From: Marinifilum_A sediminis
Lineage (GTDB): Bacteria; Bacteroidota; Bacteroidia; Bacteroidales; Marinifilaceae
DNA: 64,000 bases
Assembly (NCBI GenBank): GCA_947496465.1
Contig: CANMCX010000010.1
Span: 1 to 64,000, forward strand
Direction of reading: 5' to 3'
In this document: in pieces, positions 42,649-51,482 of the stretch
Numbering within the stretch: the stretch's first letter is position 1
Layout of the letters: each line of letters starts with the position of its first letter
The notes under the pieces: model-generated
Database searches by the model: none
Seen by the model: the letters and a program-made list of their open reading frames with translations, nothing else
Told to the model about the DNA's origin: nothing
Translations under genes and position numbers: made by a program

Positions 42649-43245
42649 TTATAAAGTAAACGTTGTACCGATTGTAAAAAATCCAGCATTTCCCCATCCA
42701 AGTTCAGAGAAAATTCCAAATTGATTTGAAAAATGATATCTGGTGCCTAATAATATGCCTAAATCAACAAGGAGATCATTTGAGCTCTTACTGAAATAAA
42801 CAGGATTTGAACTGCCATCTAATTTTGATGATTCAGTTTTCTTATTTTCAAGTGAAAGACCTGTTTTTATGCTTGTATACATTTCAATATCGTTTCCCGG
42901 AGAAAGATTCATTTCTAATAGCCAGTCGTTTAATTCATATGTAAGAGACGTTCCGAATCTGTAATAATTGTATTTCACTTCCTCGAATCCTAAATTGTAT
43001 TCATGTTTTTGTCCGGTATAGCCAATATATGCTCCTATGCTTAAATTTTCTTTCCAGGCTTTTTCTAATTGTATGATTACAGAAGGATGATTTGTAGCAT
43101 CTGCACCAGCAAAACTGTGATCGAATTTTCCATAGTTACCCAATGGAATACCAATATTTAACCTTAGATCGTTATTTTGTGAAAATAAATTTGGCGATAA
43201 ACTTATTAGAAATAGAAGTAGTATTGAGGTTGTTTTGAAATTCAT
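42649..43245 (-). CDS. Outer-membrane beta-barrel protein, unknown
   Basis: A 198-residue protein with a signal peptide (about 1-22, ending LFSQN) and alternating beta-strands with aromatic residues, ending in FFTIGTTFTL, a terminal-strand pattern of small outer-membrane barrels. Likely an eight-stranded barrel. It lies 40 bp upstream of dprA on the same strand, with the hairpin between them. Function unknown. Confidence 0.82.
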   Translation of the reverse strand: MNFKTTSILLLFLISLSPNLFSQNNDLRLNIGIPLGNYGKFDHSFAGADATNHPSVIIQLEKAWKENLSIGAYIGYTGQKHEYNLGFEEVKYNYYRFGTSLTYELNDWLLEMNLSPGNDIEMYTSIKTGLSLENKKTESSKLDGSSNPVYFSKSSNDLLVDLGILLGTRYHFSNQFGIFSELGWGNAGFFTIGTTFTL

Positions 43246-43307
43246 ATTTTTTTATTTTTAATCGAAGAGGTAACGAGAACTTTCTATTGAAAAGTGTGTA
43301 GGTTGTA

Positions 43308-43772
43308 TTATTTTTTTAGTTTTCCAAACTTCTTTAAAGAGAGTATTACTTTTTCTCTATCGTTTTTCGAAAGTGCCGAAAGGCAAACACTAGGGTATTT
43401 AGCTATTCCTTTTTCGGTTTGCAAATATAGTGTGATTACTGGTTTTAATCCAAATACTTTATTATCCAATTCAAAATAAGCCAAACTTCGTTTTTGTATT
43501 TCAATAGATTTAAAATTGTCATGAAAAGGATGCAATGGATAGTATCTGAGAATTAATTTTTCATCGGTCTCTTTAAAGATGATAAAATTAAAATTTAAGG
43601 AAAGTGTAAATATGATTACAGATAAGAATACTGCACTCATTATTCCTATTATAAGGTATGGTTTATCTACATTTAAATAAAGTAGTAGAACCATAGTAGC
43701 CAAGTAAAGGAAAATAAACAAATAGTATGATAGTTTGATCCAGGCTGATCGGTTTTGATTGTTGATTGTCAT
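43308..43772 (-). CDS. Unknown two-helix membrane protein
   Basis: A 154-residue protein from ATG 43772 (a TTG at 43796 would add eight residues). Two membrane helices (about 11-33 and 40-62) and a soluble part (about 65-150) with PH-like strand pattern (KLILRYYPLHPFHDNFKSIE, ending LKKFGKLKK). Bacterial PH-domain membrane proteins look similar, but the match is weak. Not in an obvious operon. Confidence 0.72.
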   Translation of the reverse strand: MTINNQNRSAWIKLSYYLFIFLYLATMVLLLYLNVDKPYLIIGIMSAVFLSVIIFTLSLNFNFIIFKETDEKLILRYYPLHPFHDNFKSIEIQKRSLAYFELDNKVFGLKPVITLYLQTEKGIAKYPSVCLSALSKNDREKVILSLKKFGKLKK

Positions 43773-43796
43773 ATTTTGAATAGTTTGTTGGATCAA

Positions 43797-44099
43797 AGGT
43801 AAAAACTAATGCAGATTTGACCAACCAATCTTGTATATCAATGCATGATAAGGTTTTTATTCGTGTTATTTATATAAAGAATTGAGTGATCAGTAAAAAG
43901 AGAGATATATTTTTCCAATTCATAATTGTTATTTGTTCGGACTTTTCTATTTTTACCCGGAATTATCCCACACTTTATCCGTAAATATTTTTTGAATAAT
44001 TAAGTGACGAGGGGGTGAGTGTTCCACTTCTTCCGGTTTATTGCGTTTTTTAGGCAATAGCGGAGGGTGAAAATATATCACTCGAAAAATTAAAATAAG
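43797..44099. other. Intergenic region with a possibly structured apt leader
   Basis: No gene seen in 303 bp. The last 90 bp are less AT-rich than the rest and contain a G-rich stretch GACGAGGGGGTGAGTG, a small stem TATTGC / GCAATA and a purine-rich GGAGGGTGAAAA close to the apt start. This could be a structured leader. It does not show the conserved core of a purine riboswitch. Confidence 0.4.
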
Positions 44100-44630
44100 A
44101 TGGAAGCAAGACTTCAAGAAGCAAAAGATTCAATTAGAGATGTAATCGATTTTCCTAAAGAAGGAATCGTTTTTAAAGATATTACAACCATGTTAATGAG
44201 CGATAAGCATCTGAATACATTGGTTGAAACGTTATACGAGCAGTATAAAGACAGAGGAATTACAAAAATTGTTGGTTTGGAGAGCCGTGGTTTCATTTTA
44301 GGAACCGTATTGGCTTACAAATTAGGAGCAGGTTTTGTACCTGTTAGAAAACCTGGGAAATTACCTGCGCCAACTTATTCTGAAAAATATGCCTTGGAGT
44401 ATGGTGAGGATGAGATTTTCATTCATCAGGATGCCTTAAATAGCGAGGATGTTGTTTTGTTACACGACGATTTGTTGGCAACAGGAGGAACAGCAGCTGC
44501 ATCTATTAAATTATTAGATCGATTCAATTTAAAGAATGTATATTTAAATTTCTTAGTTGAACTTGATTTCTTAAATGGTCGCGAGAAGTTAGCTACTAAT
44601 TACGAAATAGATTCTCTTTTTCACTTTTAG
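44100..44630 (+). CDS. apt: Adenine phosphoribosyltransferase
   Basis: Salvages adenine to AMP with PRPP. 176 residues; PRPP-binding loop VVLLHDDLLATGGTAAA, catalytic flexible region LPAPTYSEKYALEYG, N-terminal DFPKEGIVFKDITTML. Full length. Monocistronic, terminator at 44656. Confidence 0.98.
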   Translation: MEARLQEAKDSIRDVIDFPKEGIVFKDITTMLMSDKHLNTLVETLYEQYKDRGITKIVGLESRGFILGTVLAYKLGAGFVPVRKPGKLPAPTYSEKYALEYGEDEIFIHQDALNSEDVVLLHDDLLATGGTAAASIKLLDRFNLKNVYLNFLVELDFLNGREKLATNYEIDSLFHF

Positions 44631-44655
44631 ATAGACGTTAAATTACAATATTAAG

Positions 44656-44696
44656 GACCAACAATAGTTTATCTTTTTGTTGGTCTGATTTTTTAT
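44656..44696 (+). terminator. Terminator after apt
   Basis: Stem GACCAACAA / TTGTTGGTC, 12-nt loop, then TGATTTTTT. Lies 26 bp after the apt stop. Confidence 0.85.
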
Positions 44697-44716
44697 ACCC
44701 GGAAACGATTATCAAT

Positions 44717-45943
44717 ATGCAATATTCAGTATCAAAATCGAATACAATTTTGGGAGGAAGAGTAGTTCTTCCAGCATCGAAAAGTATTTCGAACAGAGTA
44801 CAGATAATAAATGCACTTGCTTATAGTTTTGAACCCATCAAGAATCTTTCAGATTGTGATGATTCGAAAGCAATGCAGAGTATTTTATTTTCGAATACCA
44901 ACACTTTTGACGTTGGTCATGCTGGAACTACCATGCGATTTTTGACTGCATACCTTGCTAAAGTTGTTGGAGAATGGACTCTTACAGGATCGGATCGAAT
45001 GAAAGAACGTCCGATTGGAGTGTTGGTTGATGCCTTAAATTCATTAGGAGCACAGATTTCTTATCTTGAAAAAGAGGGATATCCACCTTTAAAGATTTTT
45101 GGATCGAATCTTACAGGAGAGGAAGTGGAACTGCAAGGTGATACTAGCTCTCAGTATATTTCAGCTTTGCTTTTAATTGCACCTACACTTGAAAATGGCT
45201 TGCGAATTAAGCTAAAAGGAAAAATTGTTTCTCGTTCATATATAGAAATGACTCTTAATATTATGGAGGAATTTGGTGTTAAAGCTGAATTTAAGGGACA
45301 GGAAATATTTGTTGCTAATCAGCCTTATAACAGAATTCCATATACAGTAGAGGGAGATTGGTCTGGAGCTTCGTACTGGTGGTCGTTTATGGCTTTGGCT
45401 GACGAAGGGAAATTGTACTTGGATGGATTGAAAAAGAATAGTTTTCAGGGAGATTCAGGTTTGGTTCCTGTTTTTGAAAAGTTGGGAGTTAAAACTCAGT
45501 TTTCGAAACGTGGAATGTTTATCGAGAAAGTGGCAACTTATTGTAAAAAACTTAAATTTGATTTCAATCAAATGCCAGATTTAGCACAGACCTTTGCAGT
45601 TTGCTCTTGTCTTAAGAATATTCCATTTCACTTTAAAGGATTAGAAACTTTAAAAATTAAAGAGACAGATAGAATATTTGCCTTAATAAAAGAGTTGGGA
45701 AAGTTGGGCTATGTATTAACAGAGCCAGCCGAAGGTGAGTTAGCTTGGGAAGGTGAGCGTAATGAGGAAGAAGATAATATTGTGATTGAAACGTATCATG
45801 ATCATAGAATGGCTATGGCATTTGCACCAATAGCAATGCTTCGTTCAAATATTGTCATTGATTCTCCAGATGTGGTAAAGAAATCATATCCTAACTTTTG
45901 GGAACAGTTGAAAGAAATAGGCTTTTCGGTAGAAAAGAAATAA
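44717..45943 (+). CDS. aroA: 3-phosphoshikimate 1-carboxyvinyltransferase (EPSP synthase)
   Basis: Sixth step of the shikimate pathway. 408 residues, short for the family (about 425-450) but with all key regions: LPASKSISNRVQI, GHAGTTMRFLTAYL, GDTSSQYISALLL, KETDRI and DHRMAMAFAPIAM. The active-site segment around MKERPIGVLVDAL is normal. Terminator at 45961. Confidence 0.96.
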   Translation: MQYSVSKSNTILGGRVVLPASKSISNRVQIINALAYSFEPIKNLSDCDDSKAMQSILFSNTNTFDVGHAGTTMRFLTAYLAKVVGEWTLTGSDRMKERPIGVLVDALNSLGAQISYLEKEGYPPLKIFGSNLTGEEVELQGDTSSQYISALLLIAPTLENGLRIKLKGKIVSRSYIEMTLNIMEEFGVKAEFKGQEIFVANQPYNRIPYTVEGDWSGASYWWSFMALADEGKLYLDGLKKNSFQGDSGLVPVFEKLGVKTQFSKRGMFIEKVATYCKKLKFDFNQMPDLAQTFAVCSCLKNIPFHFKGLETLKIKETDRIFALIKELGKLGYVLTEPAEGELAWEGERNEEEDNIVIETYHDHRMAMAFAPIAMLRSNIVIDSPDVVKKSYPNFWEQLKEIGFSVEKK

Positions 45944-45960
45944 GATAAAATTATATTCTA

Positions 45961-45996
45961 AAACTAGTATCACATTAGATACGAGTTTTTTTGTGC
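45961..45996 (+). terminator. Terminator after aroA
   Basis: AAACTAGTATC / GATACGAGTTT (one unpaired base), then seven T followed by GTGC. Confidence 0.82.
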
Positions 45997-46087
45997 AAAT
46001 AGCAGTGGTAATTGTAATCAATTTAATTGTTATGTAACTAATTGAAAAGGACAGGCGTCTAACAGGAAAATCATAAAAAATAATAAT

Positions 46088-46831
46088 ATGAGAAGAAATT
46101 TAGTACTCCCAATCTTGTTACTCTGTATTTTTAGTTTGAGTGTGAATGCACAGAATGATTCAATTGTAATTTCGGGTATCGTATCGGACTTTGAAGGAAA
46201 TCCTGCTGATAGCGCATTTGTTGAATTGAAAGGAAAGAACTTTGGAAGAGAATCAAAATATGAAACCCATACAGATAATAATGGAAGATACTCTTTGAGA
46301 GTGAAAAAAGGTAGATATCTTGCTTTGGCTTCAATGAAAATGTGTGAGTATCCCAAATCCAATACTCAGTTAGCACCAGAAGATCAACGATTAGAATTTT
46401 GGGCATGGAATGTTATTGCCGATGTCGATCAGGAAATAAATATTCATTATCACAGGTTAGAGGTGTACGGGTTAAATGTGTTTAGAATAGAAGGAGCGAC
46501 TCCCGGTTATACCATCTATTGCAGACCAATGAGTCTATCCAAATATTATGCGAATCCTGATAAGCCTGTTAGCGAAACTGATATTTGTACAGATCCCGAT
46601 CAACTTAAAGTTGAAGTTGAGATAAATGGTGTTCCTACAAAAGTGAATATGAAACAAAAGGTTAAGGAGTATGTTTCAAGCGGAAATTGCAATGGATATT
46701 TGTTGCACGTAAATCTACCTAAGAATAAAAGTTCAAAGCCTTACGATATTTTTCGCGTGGTAATGACTGATCTTGAAAATGGAGATAAAGGGGAGGCGAT
46801 GTATTATCTTGAAAAAAAGCAATACGAATAA
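46088..46831 (+). CDS. Secreted protein with carboxypeptidase-regulatory-like domain
   Basis: A 247-residue protein with signal peptide (about 1-21, ending SVNAQ). Residues 25-105 form a carboxypeptidase-regulatory-like (Ig-type) domain: ISGIVSDFEGNPADSAFVEL and YSLRVKKGRYLALASM. The C-terminal half (about 105-245) has paired cysteines (CRP, CTD, NCN) and no known fold. Probably a surface or periplasmic protein. No operon partner: deoD is convergent. Confidence 0.78.
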   Translation: MRRNLVLPILLLCIFSLSVNAQNDSIVISGIVSDFEGNPADSAFVELKGKNFGRESKYETHTDNNGRYSLRVKKGRYLALASMKMCEYPKSNTQLAPEDQRLEFWAWNVIADVDQEINIHYHRLEVYGLNVFRIEGATPGYTIYCRPMSLSKYYANPDKPVSETDICTDPDQLKVEVEINGVPTKVNMKQKVKEYVSSGNCNGYLLHVNLPKNKSSKPYDIFRVVMTDLENGDKGEAMYYLEKKQYE

Positions 46832-46855
46832 AAGGAGTTTTACTAATGTATGGAT

Positions 46856-46886
46856 AAAAAGAAAGAGGAACCTCTGAAAGTTCCTC
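46856..46886 (-). terminator. Probable terminator after deoD
   Basis: On the minus strand GAGGAAC / GTTCCTC with an 8-nt loop, followed by an interrupted T tract (TTTCTTTTT). Lies 30 bp after the deoD stop. Confidence 0.65.
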
Positions 46887-46916
46887 CATCCCATACATAA
46901 ATGTATCTGATCTAAA

Positions 46917-47633
46917 TTATTGCCTAATTGCAGTTTCCAAACCAATCTCTATCATTGTGTTTAAAGTGGTTTGGCGTTCTTCAGCACTTGTTTCTTCACC
47001 TGTAAGAATGTGATCGCTTACAGTCATAATAGCTAGTGCTTTTGCGTTGTGGCGAGCAGCTAATGTATATAATGCAGTAGCTTCCATTTCTACAGCTAAT
47101 ACGCCATAGTCAGCCCAAAGTTTGAATGGTTCTGGATTGTTTTCAAGGTCGTGATAGAAAATGTCAGAAGTTAAAGTACCACCAACTTTTACGTTTACAC
47201 CTTTTTCAACAGCAGCTTTATGTGCATCGCTTAGTAAACCAAAATCAGCACAAGGAGCGTAATCCATTCCTTTAAATAAATTCTTATTAATAGCAGAATC
47301 AGTATTGGAAGTCATTGCTAAAATAACGTCGCGTACATGAACATCTTTATTAAAAGATCCACAAGTTCCGATTCTGATTAAGTTTTTCACACCATACTGG
47401 TTGATCAACTCATGAGCATAGATAGAAATTGAAGGAACACCCATTCCTGTACCTTGAACCGAAATACGTTTCCCTTTATAGGTACCGGTAAAACCTAGCA
47501 TGTTTCTTACTTTGTTGTAACATACAACATCTTCTAAGAAGTTGTCAGCAATGTATTTTGCTCTTAAAGGATCACCTGGTAAAAGAATAGTTTCGGCGAT
47601 GTCGCCCATTTTGGCTTCGTTATGTGCGCTCAT
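46917..47633 (-). CDS. deoD: Purine nucleoside phosphorylase, DeoD type
   Basis: Phosphorolysis of purine (deoxy)ribonucleosides for salvage. 238 residues as in the hexameric DeoD group. Phosphate site GDPLRAKYIA and RIGTCG, nucleoside site GTGMGVPS, VEMEATALY, and catalytic aspartate in MTVSDHILTG. Monocistronic. The 287 bp upstream (to 47920) hold no feature I can name. Confidence 0.97.
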   Translation of the reverse strand: MSAHNEAKMGDIAETILLPGDPLRAKYIADNFLEDVVCYNKVRNMLGFTGTYKGKRISVQGTGMGVPSISIYAHELINQYGVKNLIRIGTCGSFNKDVHVRDVILAMTSNTDSAINKNLFKGMDYAPCADFGLLSDAHKAAVEKGVNVKVGGTLTSDIFYHDLENNPEPFKLWADYGVLAVEMEATALYTLAARHNAKALAIMTVSDHILTGEETSAEERQTTLNTMIEIGLETAIRQ

Positions 47634-47920
47634 GATATATTTAATTTTATAATTTACTAATAAAGATAATGTAATTCTGTCGAACTAAATCGCAGAAAAT
47701 GCATTACGCATTACATGTTTCCAAAAAAGAGAATGGATTATAAAATTGGTTGGATGGTAGTTCTTATACTTACCTGTTAATCAGATGAAACTAGTTTGAC
47801 AAAAAAGCCAATATTCCTTCTGATCGTCGGCAAAAGTAATAATTTTTTCTAAATCAATAACTTTAAAAGTATATTTTTTTAATTGTTGATAATAGTTATG
47901 CTGTAGTGTTTTCCTCTTGC

Positions 47921-48382
47921 TTATTTTCTTTTTTTTGCAAAAAAACTTTGAATTAAATCCGCACTTTCTTCCTTCATAATTCCAGAAATCAATTCAGTTC
48001 TCGGATGAAGCGGACTTGGCGTAAAACGGCTGAATCCTCTTTTGTCGTCGCTTGCAGCATAAACAATTTTAGTGATTTGCGACCAGGCTAAGGCACCCGC
48101 GCACATATTACAGGGCTCTAGAGTAACATATAAAGTACAATCTTTCAGGTATTTTCCTCCAAGATAATTTGCGGCAGCTGTTATTGCCTGCATTTCTGCA
48201 TGTGCGGTCACATCGTTTAATCGTTCTGTAAGATTGTGTGCTCGTGCAATAATTCTGTTGTTGCTTACAATAATAGCACCTACAGGTATTTCATCAGCCT
48301 CAAAAGCCTTATGTGCTTCCTGCATGGCTTGTTTCATAAAATATTCATCGGAAAAAGGTGATATTGGAGACTCTTGATTCAT
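47921..48382 (-). CDS. tadA: tRNA-specific adenosine deaminase (TadA-like nucleoside deaminase)
   Basis: A 153-residue zinc deaminase: HAEMQAI supplies the zinc histidine and catalytic glutamate, and PCNMCAGALAW the two zinc cysteines. Length and the DLIQSFFAKKR tail fit TadA, which makes inosine at the wobble base of tRNA-Arg(ACG). A guanine/cytosine deaminase role cannot be excluded from sequence alone. Confidence 0.9.
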   Translation of the reverse strand: MNQESPISPFSDEYFMKQAMQEAHKAFEADEIPVGAIIVSNNRIIARAHNLTERLNDVTAHAEMQAITAAANYLGGKYLKDCTLYVTLEPCNMCAGALAWSQITKIVYAASDDKRGFSRFTPSPLHPRTELISGIMKEESADLIQSFFAKKRK

Positions 48383-48578
48383 GTAATATCTTTTTTATAA
48401 ATCTGTTAAAGAAACGTTATTCTGTTTCACAAATTGTTAGTATTTTCGCAAAGTTAAGAAAACCAGTAATAAGAGCTAATAATTCAGGTTCAGCTTTGTA
48501 ATCTGTAGTAACCTAGATACTGGAAGAAGAGGATATTTTAAAAGCCATAGGCTTGTTAAATCATTAATTTGGTAAAAG

Positions 48579-50336
48579 ATGTACAGAACTCATACTTGTG
48601 GAGAATTAAGAATTGAGAATGTAAACAATACAGTAACACTGAGCGGTTGGGTGCAAAAAGCACGCGATTTGGGTGGAATGACTTTCGTCGATCTTCGAGA
48701 TCGTTACGGAATTACTCAATTTGTTTTCGATATGGAAAACAATGCTGAACTTTGCGAAAAGGCTAGGAAATTAGGTCGCGAGTTTGTGGTTGCTATTACA
48801 GGTAAAGTTGCTGAACGACAAAGTAAAAATGGCAAAATACCTACAGGTGATGTGGAGATTATTGCTGAAAAACTAGAGATCTTAAGTCAATCGGCTTTGC
48901 CTCCTTTTACCATTGAAGATAACACAGATGGTGGTGATGAGCTGAGAATGAAGTATCGTTACCTTGATTTACGACGTTCTTGCGTTCGTGAAAATTTGGT
49001 GATGCGTCACAAAATGGGTATTGAAGTTCGTAATTATTTGGATCAACTTGATTTTATCGAGACAGAAACTCCTGTGTTGATTAAGTCTACTCCGGAAGGA
49101 GCTCGTGACTTTATCGTTCCATCACGAATGAATCCGGGTGAGTTTTATGCTTTGCCTCAATCTCCTCAGGTTTTTAAACAATTGTTGATGATTTCTGGTT
49201 TCGACCGTTACTATCAAATTGTAAAATGTTTTCGTGATGAAGATTTACGTGCCGATCGTCAGCCTGAGTTTACTCAGATTGATTGCGAGATGTCATTTGT
49301 AGAGCAAGATGATATTCTGGATACTTTTGAAGGATTGACTAAGCATTTGTTCAAGAAATTGAAGAATGTTGATATCGATTATAAGTTCCCAAGAATGGAT
49401 TATGCTGATGCTATGGAATTCTATGGTAACGATAAGCCTGATATCCGTTTTGATATGAAATTTGTTGATCTTAGCGTAGTAGCTAAAGGAAACGATTTTA
49501 AAGTTTTTGATGAAGCTGAATACATTGGTGCAATTTGCGCTGAAGGATGTGCAACTTATACTCGTAAACAATTAGATGCTCTTACCAACTTTGTGAAGAA
49601 ACCACAAATTGGAGCAAAAGGTTTGGTTTACGTGAAATACAACGAGGATGGTTCATTTAAATCATCGGTTGATAAATTTTATGGAGCAGAACAATTGCAG
49701 AAATGGGCTGAGGCTTGTAATGCAAAACCAGGTGATTTGATTTTAGTGTTGGTAGGTGAAAAAGCTAAAACTTTACCTCAACTAAGCGAATTGCGATTGG
49801 AAATGGGGTCTCAGTTAGGCTTACGCGATAACGATAAGTTCTCTCCGATGTGGGTAGTTGACTTCCCATTATTAGAGTGGGACGAAGATTCAGAACGTTT
49901 CCATGCTATGCACCACCCGTTTACTTCTCCTAAAGCTGAAGATTTCCACATGTTGGAAACAGAGCCAGGAAAAGTTCGTGCTAACGCTTACGATTTGGTT
50001 ATTAATGGTGTTGAAATTGGGGGTGGTTCTATTCGTATTCACGATACAGAATTGCAGGCACAAATGTTCAAGCATCTTGGATTTACCGACGAAGAAGCAC
50101 AAGCTCAGTTTGGTTTCTTAATGAATGCATTTAAGTATGGAGCACCTCCTCATGGCGGTATAGCTTTTGGATTTGACCGATTGGCATCTCTTTTTGCAGG
50201 AATTGAATCAATTCGCGACGTAATCGCATTCCCTAAGAATAATTCAGGACGCGATGTAATGATTGACTCACCTTCAGCTATTGCTGATGAGCAAATGGTT
50301 GAGTTAGGTCTTGATTACAGAAAAGAAGAAAAATAA
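48579..50336 (+). CDS. aspS: Aspartyl-tRNA synthetase
   Basis: Class IIb synthetase of 585 residues. N-terminal OB-fold anticodon domain (about 1-105, SGWVQKARDLGGMTFVDLRDR), class II motif 1 and 2 (FDRYYQIVKCFRDEDLRADR), the bacterial GAD insertion domain (about 280-420) and motif 3 (GIAFGFDRLASLF). Full length; terminator at 50354. Confidence 0.98.
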   Translation: MYRTHTCGELRIENVNNTVTLSGWVQKARDLGGMTFVDLRDRYGITQFVFDMENNAELCEKARKLGREFVVAITGKVAERQSKNGKIPTGDVEIIAEKLEILSQSALPPFTIEDNTDGGDELRMKYRYLDLRRSCVRENLVMRHKMGIEVRNYLDQLDFIETETPVLIKSTPEGARDFIVPSRMNPGEFYALPQSPQVFKQLLMISGFDRYYQIVKCFRDEDLRADRQPEFTQIDCEMSFVEQDDILDTFEGLTKHLFKKLKNVDIDYKFPRMDYADAMEFYGNDKPDIRFDMKFVDLSVVAKGNDFKVFDEAEYIGAICAEGCATYTRKQLDALTNFVKKPQIGAKGLVYVKYNEDGSFKSSVDKFYGAEQLQKWAEACNAKPGDLILVLVGEKAKTLPQLSELRLEMGSQLGLRDNDKFSPMWVVDFPLLEWDEDSERFHAMHHPFTSPKAEDFHMLETEPGKVRANAYDLVINGVEIGGGSIRIHDTELQAQMFKHLGFTDEEAQAQFGFLMNAFKYGAPPHGGIAFGFDRLASLFAGIESIRDVIAFPKNNSGRDVMIDSPSAIADEQMVELGLDYRKEEK

Positions 50337-50353
50337 GAAAATACCTTATATAG

Positions 50354-50386
50354 AAAAACCCGATCATTTGATCGGGTTTTTTTGTT
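50354..50386. terminator. Bidirectional terminator after aspS
   Basis: AAAAACCCGATCA / TGATCGGGTTTTTTT hairpin with a 2-nt loop, between convergent genes aspS and 50400. Confidence 0.93.
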
Positions 50387-50399
50387 TTATATCGACTCC

Positions 50400-50678
50400 T
50401 TATTTTGTTTCGTCTTTCTCTTCATTTGGTACAGAAGCTTCGCGTTTGATCATGTCTTTATACATGCCTCTCATGTATTTAGTTCCAAATCGAACGGCTT
50501 CATCCTTGCTTCTAAAATTGGCTTTAATAAGCTGGTGAACTGTGAATTCATCATCCGGATCTCCGGTGTAGTAATAGATACTTACATTTGGTGAGCCACC
50601 TTTTTTCTTAATGTCCATTCCGAACCAGGTTTCGAATACCTGATCATCAACTTTAATATGACGCTTAAACTTTATCAT
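50400..50678 (-). CDS. Unknown 92-residue protein
   Basis: Small, charged, soluble protein with no cysteine, signal peptide or membrane helix. The core alternates strand and helix (HIKVDDQVFETWFGMDI, VSIYYYTGDPDDEFTVHQLI, then a basic helix). ATG 50678. First of three consecutive small minus-strand genes of unknown role, each with its own terminator; the one here is shared with aspS. Confidence 0.68.
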   Translation of the reverse strand: MIKFKRHIKVDDQVFETWFGMDIKKKGGSPNVSIYYYTGDPDDEFTVHQLIKANFRSKDEAVRFGTKYMRGMYKDMIKREASVPNEEKDETK

Positions 50679-50753
50679 TTTCTGTAATTTTTTCAGCTGT
50701 GAAGGTAAGCTAATTTTTTGAAATTGAATAGAGTCGTGTATTCGATTTTAAAA

Positions 50754-50785
50754 GCACAAAAAAAGAGGATCGTAAAATGATCCTC
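50754..50785 (-). terminator. Terminator of the 64-residue gene
   Basis: Minus strand GAGGATC / GATCCTC, T7, then GTGC. Lies 23 bp after the stop codon of the gene at 50808, which supports that gene being real. Confidence 0.88.
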
Positions 50786-50807
50786 ATTATTTAATGTATT
50801 TTAATAG

Positions 50808-51002
50808 TTAAAATGATAATTGAGGTCTAATTACCTCTGTTACGATTTCGTCATATTTCCCTGAAAAATTTTCGCTACACCAATTTTTTAGAGAAATAAT
50901 TTCCGAAGGCTGTAGCCACTTGATAGCTTTCACGAGTTCTTTTCTAAAAAGGCCTAAGTCAAAACTGACGTTAGATAAGACGATTTTTGTTTGTTCAAGC
51001 AT
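50808..51002 (-). CDS. Unknown 64-residue protein
   Basis: A helical soluble protein of 64 residues from ATG 51002 (MLEQTKIVLSNVSFDLGLFR). Basic and hydrophobic positions alternate as in a small helical bundle. Flanked by its own terminator and an AT-rich upstream gap, which points to a monocistronic gene; not recognised. Confidence 0.65.
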   Translation of the reverse strand: MLEQTKIVLSNVSFDLGLFRKELVKAIKWLQPSEIISLKNWCSENFSGKYDEIVTEVIRPQLSF

Positions 51003-51151
51003 GAGTTTTTGTTTTATTTATTTTAGAGCTTGTGATACGAATCTACCAAAATCTTTCATTAATGTTTAGGAAATTAACAAGCCTTAACATTATTTACGAA
51101 ATCGTCGGTGTGAATGTTTTAGTTTTTCTTAAACTTATATCTGAATCGAAT

Positions 51152-51180
51152 GCATAAAAAAAGGAGCTATTATAGCTCCT
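51152..51180 (-). terminator. Terminator overlapping the 71-residue gene end
   Basis: Minus strand AGGAGCTA / TAGCTCCT, T7, then ATGC. The stem includes the stop codon of the gene at 51170, as at kdsB. Confidence 0.9.
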
Positions 51181-51385
51181 GATCTTGATTCTTTTCTAAT
51201 TCTTTCATCTTTTTTTCAACGTTATTTAGCAGAACCATTGATAATGTAAGAATGAACATTACAACAAGTTCAATGTAAATTCCGGTTCTGTCTGGAGTTT
51301 CTCCATTGGAATTTAAAAGATTAAAAATAGCTGCCACCATTATTAGAAAAGTGGACATGACCAAAAGGAACTTTATTAGCTTCAT
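51170..51385 (-). CDS. Unknown small membrane protein, 71 residues
   Basis: Two membrane helices (about 3-22 and 36-54) with a short loop and a charged C-terminal coil KKMKELEKNQDQEL. ATG 51385, with its own terminator. Function unknown; the layout suits a small inner-membrane regulator or channel accessory. Confidence 0.7.
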   Translation of the reverse strand: MKLIKFLLVMSTFLIMVAAIFNLLNSNGETPDRTGIYIELVVMFILTLSMVLLNNVEKKMKELEKNQDQEL

Positions 51386-51444
51386 GATTCTTGTTTTTTC
51401 GTTGATTGAAATTATTAAAAAATCGGATGAATAAAAAATTTCAA

Positions 51445-51472
51445 TAAAAAAAGGCTTTCGTAAAAGAAAGCC
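51445..51472 (-). terminator. Terminator after the acyltransferase gene
   Basis: Minus strand GGCTTTC / GAAAGCC, T7. Lies 11 bp after the stop at 51483. Confidence 0.9.
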
Positions 51473-51482
51473 CTTGAATATA

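Noticed and set aside
43797..44099. Purine riboswitch before apt
   Set aside because: The conserved three-way-junction core of the purine riboswitch is not found in the leader.
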